From: Comamonas koreensis
Lineage (GTDB): Bacteria > Pseudomonadota > Gammaproteobacteria > Burkholderiales > Burkholderiaceae_C
Direction of reading: 5' to 3'
DNA: 64,000 nt
NCBI RefSeq assembly: GCF_014076495.1
Contig: NZ_CP043575.1
Coordinates: forward strand, 1,302,001-1,366,000
In this document: positions 26,635 to 34,758 of the stretch, one piece after another
Layout of the letters: every line of letters begins with the position of its first letter
Numbering within the stretch: position 1 is the first letter of the stretch
The notes under the pieces: model-generated
Told to the model about the DNA's origin: nothing
Database searches by the model: none
Seen by the model: only the letters and a program-made list of their open reading frames with translations
Position numbers and translations under genes: made by a program

Positions 26635-27165
26635 ATGTCGCACACTCCCAGCTCTAGAGACCCTCTGCAAAACTCCCTGCCGTGGTCTGAACGCGGTCTC
26701 GGGCGATCCGCTGCGTTGTCTTCCTTGTCAATAGCTACGGCTATTGACTGCAAAAGACGCCTTGCGTCTCATCCCGATCCGCGTCCATCCCGCTTGGCGA
26801 GGGTTTTGCAGCGCATCCCTAAGCGTTCGGCCGCTTTGTGTGCTGGCGCCCTGGCGGTCGCCACCTTGGTGACCGGCTGCGTTGTCGCACCGGCCGAGCC
26901 CTATGCCTATGGCAATAGCGGGGCCGTGGTCGTGTCCAGCGAAGCGCCACCGCCCCTGCGCTATGAGCCCGCCCCGGTTGCGGTGGCGCCGATCGCGACC
27001 CAGGTCTGGATTGGCGGCTTCTGGGACTGGAGCGGTGGCCGCTATGTCTGGCGTGAAGGCCGCTGGGCTGCGCCGCCTCACCATGGAGACCGCTGGGTGC
27101 CCCGCGAATGGGTGCGCGGCCCCCACGGCTGGCAAGCGCGGGGCGGGCACTGGGAACGCCGCTGA
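26635..27165 (+). CDS. YXWGXW-repeat lipoprotein with an in-frame 49-codon palindromic element in its N-terminus
   Basis: A 176-residue reading frame. The C-terminal half has the aromatic repeats of the YXWGXW (BcpO-related) family: VWIGGFWDWSGGRYVWREGR, then WVPREWVRGPHGWQARGGHW. Ahead of it is a lipoprotein signal, RSAALCAGALAVATLVTGC, with the lipobox Cys at about residue 82. Normally such proteins start about 10 residues before this signal. Here the ATG at 26635 (GGAGA 7 bp upstream) reads MSHTPSSRDP, then about 49 residues translated from a 147-bp palindromic repeat (26665-26811), then the signal. 147 is a multiple of three, so the frame is kept. Whether the 60-residue leader still allows export is uncertain; a weak TTG start at 26806 just before the signal is the alternative. 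Envelope role unknown. Confidence 0.75.
   Translation: MSHTPSSRDPLQNSLPWSERGLGRSAALSSLSIATAIDCKRRLASHPDPRPSRLARVLQRIPKRSAALCAGALAVATLVTGCVVAPAEPYAYGNSGAVVVSSEAPPPLRYEPAPVAVAPIATQVWIGGFWDWSGGRYVWREGRWAAPPHHGDRWVPREWVRGPHGWQARGGHWERR
26665..26811. repeat. 147-bp palindromic repeat element inside a coding sequence
   Basis: Ends are inverted: CTGCAAAAC at 26665-26673 and GTTTTGCAG at 26803-26811. The exact centre is a perfect 9-bp hairpin, GTCAATAGC-tacg-GCTATTGAC, at 26727-26748, and the two 62-63 bp arms between centre and ends are imperfect inverted copies of each other. The element has no gene. No clear target duplication is seen. It resembles in design the in-frame palindromic elements described in Rickettsia, but it is a different sequence. 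I see only this copy in the window. Confidence 0.8.
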
Positions 27166-27257
27166 GGCGCTGGGGCCGCGTGGCTGGCCCCCGGTCTCCT
27201 GCCCCCTCTATCCCTTGCCTGCCTGAGTCCCGCTTGGGGCCTGGGCCGCTGCGCCGG

Positions 27258-27812
27258 TCAGCGCATCGTGTAGTTCAGCTGAAACATCAGTGCGGACTTG
27301 CCCAGCACATTGAGCTGGCCGCCCCAGTGTTCGTTGTAGTTCCAGCCCACCGCAGGGATGGCGGTGACGCCCCAGCCGTTCTTGTTGTTGAGCGGGATCT
27401 TGCGGTGGTAGGGGAAGCGGTAGCCGTGGATCACTCCGCCGGTCAGCTTGACAAACAGCTGCGGCGAGCTGGACAGCGGCTGGAACTGCCAGCCGTAATA
27501 GGCGTATTGGCTGGGCTGGCCAAAGGAATTGCTGAAATAGGCGAAGCCGGCCAGCTGGTGGTCGTCGAGCTTTTTCTCGGCATTGATCAGCCACACATAT
27601 TTGTGCCGCTCGTCATCGGGCTCGAAATCACGTTGCTTCTTGGCGTTGGAGTAGTGGTAGGTATAGGGTGAATAGCCAACGCTCCAGCCCGACAGTGCAG
27701 ATGGGTTGCTGGGGGTCTGGCTGTCATGGCTGGAGGCCCCGGCCATCGCGCAGCTCAAGCACAAGGCCGCGCCCAGGCAGGCGCTCAGCGCGGGGTGGAT
27801 CGGTACGGACAT
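27258..27812 (-). CDS. outer-membrane beta-barrel candidate (PagP-like shape; homologues often labelled sn-glycerol-3-phosphate transporter)
   Basis: A 184-residue exported protein. ATG at 27812 follows GGAGG; the signal peptide is MSVPIHPALSACLGAALCLS with cleavage near AMAGAS. The mature part alternates hydrophobic and polar residues and is rich in Tyr/Trp/Phe: YSPYTYHYSNAKKQ, WLINAEKKLDDHQLAGFAYF, SNSFGQPSQYAYYGWQFQPL, and the C-terminal ALMFQLNYTMR, a good beta-signal-like ending. I recognise the family from Burkholderiales, where it commonly carries the label sn-glycerol-3-phosphate transporter, which nothing here supports. The length, Gly-Tyr-rich strands and the SFGQPSxYxYYGW segment suggest an eight-stranded PagP-like barrel; enzymatic activity is not shown. 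Confidence 0.65.
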   Translation of the reverse strand: MSVPIHPALSACLGAALCLSCAMAGASSHDSQTPSNPSALSGWSVGYSPYTYHYSNAKKQRDFEPDDERHKYVWLINAEKKLDDHQLAGFAYFSNSFGQPSQYAYYGWQFQPLSSSPQLFVKLTGGVIHGYRFPYHRKIPLNNKNGWGVTAIPAVGWNYNEHWGGQLNVLGKSALMFQLNYTMR

Positions 27813-28047
27813 GGGGCTCCCTCCTTCAGCAATATCGGCAGAACAATCCAAAATTCTAGGATGCGCTGAGAAAGGATAGCTGCGTTTGTAGCGTATAGGC
27901 CTCAACGAACCAAGATGCGGTTTGTTAAGTTGTTCTTAAGTGTTTTTGCCGGATTTTGGCGGAACCTGCGCTGTCCGCCGAGGTCGAAGACCGCCACGCC
28001 GACACGGCGCCGTAGCCATGCCCGAATCGCTACCAACGCTTTGAACA

Positions 28048-29826
28048 CTACAGTGCGCCGCCCGAGCCGCGCGAGCCCGACGACGGCACGGCCAGCCCCA
28101 AAATGGCGCAGGCCACCGCCTCACCCACCTTGATGCCATCAACCCCCGCTGACAGAATGCCGCCCGCGTAGCTGGCGCCTTCCCCAGCCGGGTACAGGCC
28201 GCGCGTGTTGTCGCTCTGAAAATCGGCACCCCGGCCAATCTTGACTGGGGACGAGGTGCGGGTCTCGACCCCCGTCAGGATGGCATCGCGCATGTCATAG
28301 CCGCGGATCTTCTTGCCAAAGGCGGGCAGGGCCTCGCGCATCGCCTCAATTGCGTAGGCCGGCAGGGCCTGGTGCAGGTCGCCCAGCGTGATGCCGGGTT
28401 TGTACGAGGGCTCTACGGTGCCAAAGGTAGTGGACGGCGTGCCTGCGACAAAATCGCCCACCAGCTGGCCGGGCGCGCTGTAGTTCTGGCCGCCCAGCAG
28501 ATAGGCTTTGGACTCCAGCTGGCGCTGCAGCACGATGCCCGAGAGCGGATGGAAGGCGCCCGGCGCCTGCGTCTCCACGCCATAGGTCTTGCCGCCAAAG
28601 GCCCAGGCAAAGCTTTCGGCGTCCTGCGGGTAGTCTTCGGGGCTGATCGCGCAGACCATGCCAGCATTGGCATTGCGCTCGGCGCGCGAGTACTGGCTCA
28701 TGCCATTGGTCACGACGCGCTCGGGCTCGCTGGTGGCGGCCACCACGGTGCCACCCGGGCACATGCAAAAGCTGTAGACGGCGCGGCCATTCTTGGCGTG
28801 GTGCACCAGCTTGTAGTCGGCCGCGCCCAAGAGCGGGTGGCCGGCATCCTTGCCCCAGCGGGCGCGGTCGATGACGCTTTGCGGGTGCTCGATGCGAAAG
28901 CCCACCGAGAAGGGCTTGGCCTCCATCGCCACACCGCGCTCGTAGAACATCGCAAAGGTGTCGCGCGAGCTGTGGCCCAGTGCCATCACCGCGTGGCGCG
29001 CTGGCAGGGTGTAGCTATCGCCACTAACCTGATCCAGCACCTGCAGGCCTACCAGCTGGCGGTCATCGCCTTCGACCAGCACATCAGTGACCTTTTGCTC
29101 AAAGCGGATCTCACCGCCCAGGCGCACGATCTCCTCGCGGATGCCCTCGACCACCTTGACCAGCTTGAAGGTGCCGATGTGCGGGTGGGCGGTGAACAGG
29201 ATCTCCGGCGGCGCGCCGTAGGTGACGAACTCCTGCATCACCTTGCGGCCCAGGTGGCGCGGGTCCTTGATCTGGCTGTAGAGCTTGCCGTCCGAGAAGG
29301 TGCCGGCGCCCCCTTCACCAAACTGCACATTCGATTCGGGCGTCAAGCGGCGCTTGCGCCACAGGCCCCAGGTGTCCTTGGTGCGCTGGCGCACGGTCTT
29401 GCCGCGCTCCAGCACGATGGGCTTGAAGCCCATCTGCGCCAGCACCAGCGCTGCAAAAATGCCGCAGGGCCCAAAGCCCACCACCACCGGGCGATCCTGC
29501 ATATCGGCAGGCGCCTGGCCCACCGGGTGCCAGGACATGTCGGGCGTTGGGTTCACATGCGAGTCTGCCGCGAAGTGCGCGAGCAAGGCCGCTTCCTGCG
29601 CGGGATCTGCCAAGGCCACATCGACGATGTAGACGGCCAGCAGTTCGGACTTGCGCGCATCGAAGCTGCGCTTGTGCACCTGCAGCTGGGCAATGGCTGC
29701 GGGCTGCAGGCCCAGGCGCTGCGCTGCGAGCTGGGTGAGCGCCTCTTGGGGCGCGTATTCGGTGTGGTTGTCGGGGTGGTAAGGCACCGCCGAGAGGGGG
29801 AGTTTGAGTTCTGCGATCCGGATCAT
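28048..29826 (-). CDS. NAD(P)/FAD-dependent dehydrogenase (COG2509 family)
   Basis: A 592-residue flavoprotein without known substrate. The N-terminal 100 residues form a small alpha/beta domain (KRSFDARKSELLAVYIVDVA); then the dinucleotide-binding fold VVVGFGPCGIFAALVLAQMG near residue 114, LERGKTVRQRTKDTWGLW, and the family mark FGEGGAGTFSDGKLYSQIKD. Near the C-terminus GEGASYAGGILSAGVDGIKV closes the FAD site. No signal peptide, so cytosolic. The next gene on this strand, sbcC, ends about 120 bp upstream, so they may share a transcript. Such proteins are often annotated only as uncharacterised FAD-dependent dehydrogenases. Confidence 0.87.
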   Translation of the reverse strand: MIRIAELKLPLSAVPYHPDNHTEYAPQEALTQLAAQRLGLQPAAIAQLQVHKRSFDARKSELLAVYIVDVALADPAQEAALLAHFAADSHVNPTPDMSWHPVGQAPADMQDRPVVVGFGPCGIFAALVLAQMGFKPIVLERGKTVRQRTKDTWGLWRKRRLTPESNVQFGEGGAGTFSDGKLYSQIKDPRHLGRKVMQEFVTYGAPPEILFTAHPHIGTFKLVKVVEGIREEIVRLGGEIRFEQKVTDVLVEGDDRQLVGLQVLDQVSGDSYTLPARHAVMALGHSSRDTFAMFYERGVAMEAKPFSVGFRIEHPQSVIDRARWGKDAGHPLLGAADYKLVHHAKNGRAVYSFCMCPGGTVVAATSEPERVVTNGMSQYSRAERNANAGMVCAISPEDYPQDAESFAWAFGGKTYGVETQAPGAFHPLSGIVLQRQLESKAYLLGGQNYSAPGQLVGDFVAGTPSTTFGTVEPSYKPGITLGDLHQALPAYAIEAMREALPAFGKKIRGYDMRDAILTGVETRTSSPVKIGRGADFQSDNTRGLYPAGEGASYAGGILSAGVDGIKVGEAVACAILGLAVPSSGSRGSGGAL

Positions 29827-29944
29827 GGCTTGTACCTATCAAGCAAGGGCATGGATGGTAGCCGATATGGCCGCTGCAGCGCGGCCGGGCAGGGCGCATC
29901 CCCATGGCGCCCTAAGGTAAAAAGCATAGCAAGGGTTCTGCGCT

Positions 29945-32900
29945 TCAGCCTTGCAGCTCTAAACGCGAATATCCGATTCCCGCCCCCTTCTCCACCCGGA
30001 TCTGCGCCGGGATGCGCTCCTTGAGCGCCTCTACATGGCTGATGATGCCGATCATCTTGCCGCTGGCATTCAGCGTATCGAGCGCTGTCAACGCGATCTC
30101 CAGGGTGTCGCCGTCCAAGGTGCCAAAGCCTTCGTCCAGGAACAGCGAATCGATCGAGGTCTTGCTGCTGACCAGGTCCGACAGCGCGAGCGCCAGCGCC
30201 AGACTGACCAAAAAGGCCTCGCCCCCCGACAAGGTGCGGGTGTCGCGCGCGACATCGCCTTGCCAGCTGTCGACGATATCGAGCTCGAGCTCGCCAGTGG
30301 TCTTGCGCTGCAGCAGGTAGCGGCCATGCAGCCTGGCCAGATGGCCGTTGGCCAAGGCCAGCAAATGGTCCAGGGTCAGGCCCTGGGCAAACTTGCGGAA
30401 CTTGTCGCCCTTGGCCGATCCGATCAGGCCATCGAGCCGCTGCCACAGCGCGCTGTCGCGCTCCTGCGCCGCAATCTGCGCCAGCAAGGCCTGCTGCCCC
30501 GCGCGGCGCTGGTCGTCATCGGCCAGGCGCGCGCGCTGGGCGCCCATGCGCTCTGCCGTCTGGTTGCGCTCGTCCTCCAGCGCCCGCAATTGCGCCGCGA
30601 GCGCCTCGGGTGCCTCCTCCGTCAAGGCCTGGGCCTGCAGTTGCTGGTGCTGCTGCACTGCCTCCTCGGCCACCGTGCCAGCGCGCTGCAAAGCCAACTG
30701 CAGGCCATCGCGCTGCTGGCTGAGCCGCTCCAGCGCGTCCGCTGGCAACAGCGCATGCGCAAAAGCCTGTGCATCGGCAAAGGGGCTGGCCTCCAAGCCC
30801 TGGTTCCAGGCGGCCTGGGCCTGCTCCAGGGCCCACTGCCGCTCGGCCAGTTGCTGGTCCGCTTGCTGGGCTTGGCCTTGCAGGCTGGCGAGTTCTTGGC
30901 GGGTCTGTTCCAGCAATGCCGCGCAATCCGCCAGGGTGGCGGGCAGTGCGATGGTCGCAGCACCGGTTTGTGCTGGTGACGGTGCCGGCAGTTGCGCCAG
31001 GCGCTGCTGCCATTGCTGGGCCTCTTGCGCGCACTGCTGGGCCTGCTGCTGCTGCAGTGCCAGTTGCTGGGCAGTGGTTTGCAGTTGGGCGCTGTGCTGC
31101 TGCCACTGCTGCCATTCCTGCTGGCGGGTCTGCAGCCAGGCATCGTGGCCATCGGCGGGCGGCATCGCCAGGTCCAGCGGGGCCAGGCTGGATTGCAAGG
31201 CGGCCTCGGCCGCGTCTGCCTGGGCCTGCAGCGCTTGCACGGCCTGCACCAGGCGTTGCTGCAGGCTGCTGTTGTCATGCAGGGCTTGCTGCAGGCGCGC
31301 TTGCGCATGCTGGGCGTCCTGCAGGGTCTGGGCTGCTGCATGCGCGGCATCTTTGGCAGCTTGCAGCGCTTGCTCAGCGGCCTCGGCTGCCGCCAGGGCC
31401 TGTTGCAACTGCGCCGCTTGCGCGGCGCTGGCTTGCTGGGCCTCGGCCAATGTGTGCGGCTGCTGCCAGGCAGATGCGGCGACGGGTTGGGCCATGGCTG
31501 CGCAGAGTGTCTGCCAGCGCTGTTGCCAGGCGTCCAGCCGCTGCTCGGCTGCTGTCAATTGGGCCTGCAGGCTGGACTGCTGGCTCAGGGCCGCCGCATG
31601 CGCGGCGCCCAGCTGTTCGCCCTGCTGCTGCAGCGCCTCCAGCTCGGCCTGGGCCGCTTGCAGCGCGGCGGCGGTGGCCGACACATCCAGCGCGGCATAG
31701 GCGGCAATGGCAGGGTGCTCCTGCGAACCACAAAGGGGGCAGGCCTCGCCGGGCTGCAGCGCGTGGCGGTGCGCTTCCAGGCTTTGGATGCGCTCTTCCT
31801 GCGCCAGCAGGCGCTGTTTGTCGGCCACGCGCTCTTTCTGGGCCTTGTACTGGCTGCGCAGCGCGGCCAGCGTGGCCTGCTGCTGGGCCAGCGGTGCGGT
31901 GCAGGCCTGCAAGGTATCGCCCAGTTGCTGCGCATCGCGCGCCAGCGGTTGGCGTTGCTCGGCATGCTGCAGCAGTTGCTGCCAGGCTTGCTGGTGCTGC
32001 TGCGCCGTCTGCCAGTGGGCGCGCAACTGGCCCAGACAGCCGCCGTGCGGGGCCAGGCGGGTGTGCTGCGCATGCTGCAGCTCGCGCGCCGCAGCATCGG
32101 CATGCTGCTGCGCGGCTTGGGCCTGCTGCAGTGCGGTGGCCTGTAATGCCATGTGCTGCTGCAGCGACTGGCCTTGTTCGCTGGCTTGCTGCAGTGCGGC
32201 TTGTTCTTGCCCCAACTGCCGCCGCTGCTGCTGGCGCTGCGCCAGTTGCGCGCGCCAGCCGCTCAGCTGATCGCCCAGCGCGGCATGGGCTGGGTGCTGC
32301 TGCAGCCAGTGCTGCAGATCGCTGTGCTGGGTCTGCAACTGCTGCAATGCCTGCTCGGCTTGCTGCTGGGCCTGCTGCGCCAGCGCGCTGGCATGCTGCT
32401 GCAGCTGCCACTGCTGGCGCTGGGCATCGGCCAGGCGGCCCTGCAATTGGGTCTGCTGTGCCTGGCTTGCTGCAGCGGCCGCTTGCGCCTGCTGCCAGCC
32501 CGTATGCAGCGGGGCAATCGCCTGTGCCGGGCCATGGGCCTGCAGGCGTTGCAGATCGGGGGCGGCAGCCTGCAGCGCTTGCTGGGCCTGCTGCAGGCGT
32601 TCCTGGGCCTGGTGCTGCGCCTGCGCCGCTTGCGCGGTGTGCTGCTGCCAGTGCTGCAAGGTTTGCAAGGCGGCGTGGCGCGCCTGCAAAGTGGCCAAGG
32701 TCTCTTGCAGTTGCTGGGCCTCGGTTTGCAGGTGATTGCGCTCGGCCTCGGGCAGCAGCTGCATGCCGCCGGCCTGCGCCTGGTCGCGCTCCAGCGCCTG
32801 GCGGGCATCGCGGGCGCGCTCAAACACGGCTTGCGATATCTGGCTGTAGATGTCGGTGCCGGTCAGCTCTTCGAGCAGCTCGGCGCGTTCATTCGCCTTG

Positions 32901-33391
32901 GCCTCCAAAAATGCGGCAAACCCGCCCTGGGCCAGCAGCATCGATTTGGTAAAGCGCTGAAAATCCAGCCCGGTGATCTCGGCCATCTGGCGCAGCTTGT
33001 CGTTGCTCTGGGTGCTCAGGATTACGCCATCGTCCACGCGCGCCAGCTCCACCCGGGGCGCCTGCAGCGCGCCGCTGGCCTTGTCGCGGGCGCGGCGCTG
33101 GCTCCAGAAGGCGCGGTAGAGGATGCCCTTGACCTCGAACTCCACCTCGGCCATGCAATCTGCCGTGTGGCGCGTCATCAGGTCATTGCTGCTGGCGCTG
33201 AGGGTCGCCAGCCGGGGTGTCTGGTGGTAGAGCGCCAGGCAAATCGCATCGAGCAAGGTCGATTTGCCCGCGCCCGTGGGGCCGGTGATCGCAAACAGGC
33301 TGTTATCGGCAAAGGGCGCGGCTGTGAAGTCAATGCGCCATTCGCCTTTGAGCGAGTTCAGGTTTTTAAGCCGCAGGCTGCGTATCTTCAT
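29945..33391 (-). CDS. sbcC: exonuclease subunit SbcC (SMC-like ATPase)
   Basis: A 1148-residue Rad50-type ATPase that with SbcD cuts hairpins and trims DNA ends. Walker A ITGPTGAGKSTLLDAICLAL near residue 35; long coiled coils of about 400 residues each side of the zinc-hook HxxxPGEACPLCGSQEHP near residue 550; then signature RTLSGGEAFLVSLALALALS and Walker B DSLFLDEGFGTLDGD near the end. The coils are extraordinarily rich in Gln and Ala, so much of the gene is a repetitive mix of CTG/CAG/GCC codons. The ATG at 33391 overlaps the sbcD stop by ATGA, so the pair is coupled. Confidence 0.95.
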   Translation of the reverse strand: MKIRSLRLKNLNSLKGEWRIDFTAAPFADNSLFAITGPTGAGKSTLLDAICLALYHQTPRLATLSASSNDLMTRHTADCMAEVEFEVKGILYRAFWSQRRARDKASGALQAPRVELARVDDGVILSTQSNDKLRQMAEITGLDFQRFTKSMLLAQGGFAAFLEAKANERAELLEELTGTDIYSQISQAVFERARDARQALERDQAQAGGMQLLPEAERNHLQTEAQQLQETLATLQARHAALQTLQHWQQHTAQAAQAQHQAQERLQQAQQALQAAAPDLQRLQAHGPAQAIAPLHTGWQQAQAAAAASQAQQTQLQGRLADAQRQQWQLQQHASALAQQAQQQAEQALQQLQTQHSDLQHWLQQHPAHAALGDQLSGWRAQLAQRQQQRRQLGQEQAALQQASEQGQSLQQHMALQATALQQAQAAQQHADAAARELQHAQHTRLAPHGGCLGQLRAHWQTAQQHQQAWQQLLQHAEQRQPLARDAQQLGDTLQACTAPLAQQQATLAALRSQYKAQKERVADKQRLLAQEERIQSLEAHRHALQPGEACPLCGSQEHPAIAAYAALDVSATAAALQAAQAELEALQQQGEQLGAAHAAALSQQSSLQAQLTAAEQRLDAWQQRWQTLCAAMAQPVAASAWQQPHTLAEAQQASAAQAAQLQQALAAAEAAEQALQAAKDAAHAAAQTLQDAQHAQARLQQALHDNSSLQQRLVQAVQALQAQADAAEAALQSSLAPLDLAMPPADGHDAWLQTRQQEWQQWQQHSAQLQTTAQQLALQQQQAQQCAQEAQQWQQRLAQLPAPSPAQTGAATIALPATLADCAALLEQTRQELASLQGQAQQADQQLAERQWALEQAQAAWNQGLEASPFADAQAFAHALLPADALERLSQQRDGLQLALQRAGTVAEEAVQQHQQLQAQALTEEAPEALAAQLRALEDERNQTAERMGAQRARLADDDQRRAGQQALLAQIAAQERDSALWQRLDGLIGSAKGDKFRKFAQGLTLDHLLALANGHLARLHGRYLLQRKTTGELELDIVDSWQGDVARDTRTLSGGEAFLVSLALALALSDLVSSKTSIDSLFLDEGFGTLDGDTLEIALTALDTLNASGKMIGIISHVEALKERIPAQIRVEKGAGIGYSRLELQG

Positions 33392-34626
33392 GGCGCCTCC
33401 CCGCTGGGGTTGGAGAGCGACTGCAGCACGGCCTGGTAGCGCGCGGTCAGTGCCTGCTGCAGCTCGGCGTCCATCGTCTCCAGCGCCAGGCGGCGCTCAA
33501 ACACCTGGGCCGGTGTCAGCGCATCCAGTGCTTCGATGGCAGGCCCGCTCCACTGCGCGGCCGCCCGACCGCGCAGCCGTTTGACCCGCAGCAGCTGCAA
33601 TGGCAAACCTTCGGCAAGTGCCTGCACGCGCAGCGGCAGGTCGGCCAGGTAGTCGTCTTCTTCGATCATGATGTCCAGCCAGACCTTTTTGTCGTCCTGG
33701 GCCAGCGCACTGGCCTGCTGCAGCGCAGCGGGCAAGGCCGCCAGGCTGCTGCGCAGCGCTGCCATGGGCTGGAAGACCGGCACCGGCAGGGCGGTGACGG
33801 CCTGCAAGCCGGGCTCCCCCAACTCGACCAACAGCATCTGCTTGGGCTGGCGCGTCTCGTCAAAGCCCAGCGCGATCGGCGAGCCGCTGTAGCGGATGTG
33901 CGCCAGCCCGCCCACCTTTTGCGGCTGGTGGATATGGCCCAGCGCGATGTAGTCCACAGGGGGAAAGGCCTGGGTCGGGAAAGCCTCCAGCGCGCCGACA
34001 TAGATCTCGCGCACCGATTCGCTGCTGCTGGCGCCCACGGTGGTGAGGTGGCCGGTGGCGATGATGGGCAGCTGCCGCCCCAGGCTGGCCTGCAGGGCAG
34101 CCTGCTGCTGCAGTGCCGCCGCATACACCTGCTGGTAGGTTGCCTGGATGGCCTGCTGCAAGGCCAGTTGCTTGTCTTGCGCACTCTGCTCAGCCTGGCT
34201 TTGCAGCACATCGCGGGGGCGGATAAAGGGCAGCGCGCAGACGATGCAGCCAGGCGTGCCATCGCGCAGCGGCAGGATGCGCACATGCTGCGCGGGCGCG
34301 CCGGTCGCGGCAATCACCTGGGTGCCCAGGTGCTGCAGCAGGCCCTGGCTTTCTTCCAGCACCGCAACCGAATCATGGTTGCCGCCCAGCACCAACAGCG
34401 CCACACCGGCCTGGTGCAGGCGGGCGATGAGGCGGTTGTAGAGCTCGCGCGCGTAGCTGGGGGGCGCGCCGGTGTCAAAAATATCGCCGGCGATCAGCAC
34501 CGCATCGGCGGCTTGCGCCGCCACCTGTTCCAGCAGCCAGTCGATCAGCGCGCTGTGCTCTGCCTGGCGGCTTTGGCCCATGAAATGCTGGCCCAGGTGC
34601 CAGTCCGAGGTGTGAATGATGCGCAT
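33388..34626 (-). CDS. sbcD: exonuclease subunit SbcD (Mre11-like nuclease)
   Basis: A 412-residue metallophosphoesterase nuclease. Motifs in order: MRIIHTSDWHLGQHF (residues 1-15), LIAGDIFDTGAPPS near 46, LGGNHDSVAVLEES near 80, IIATGHLTTVGASS near 190, and YIALGHIHQPQKV near 225, supplying the two-metal site. The C-terminal capping domain follows. First gene of sbcDC; its stop overlaps the sbcC start. It acts in DNA repair and in removing long palindromes, such as the kind seen at 26665. Confidence 0.95.
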   Translation of the reverse strand: MRIIHTSDWHLGQHFMGQSRQAEHSALIDWLLEQVAAQAADAVLIAGDIFDTGAPPSYARELYNRLIARLHQAGVALLVLGGNHDSVAVLEESQGLLQHLGTQVIAATGAPAQHVRILPLRDGTPGCIVCALPFIRPRDVLQSQAEQSAQDKQLALQQAIQATYQQVYAAALQQQAALQASLGRQLPIIATGHLTTVGASSSESVREIYVGALEAFPTQAFPPVDYIALGHIHQPQKVGGLAHIRYSGSPIALGFDETRQPKQMLLVELGEPGLQAVTALPVPVFQPMAALRSSLAALPAALQQASALAQDDKKVWLDIMIEEDDYLADLPLRVQALAEGLPLQLLRVKRLRGRAAAQWSGPAIEALDALTPAQVFERRLALETMDAELQQALTARYQAVLQSLSNPSGEAP

Positions 34627-34699
34627 GGTCGGGGGAGGGGGATGGAGAGATCGCGGGAACCCTGTTGATGGTAGTCGCTGCGCGCAGCGCCGGTCAAAG

Positions 34700-34738
34700 A
34701 AAAAGACCTCGCCCAGGCTTGGCGCCCTGGCGAGGTCT
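34700..34738 (-). terminator. intrinsic terminator of the FTR1 gene
   Basis: Read on the minus strand: stem AGACCTCGCCAGG / CCTGGGCGAGGTCT with one bulge, then TTTTTCTTT. It lies just past the stop of the iron permease gene. Confidence 0.85.
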
Positions 34739-34758
34739 GGCGGCCGACAAGGCGGTGC

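Noticed and set aside
30769..32952. 727-codon Ala/Arg/Pro-rich frame opposite sbcC
   Set aside because: Shadow of the Gln/Ala-rich coiled coil of SbcC; sequence is low complexity.
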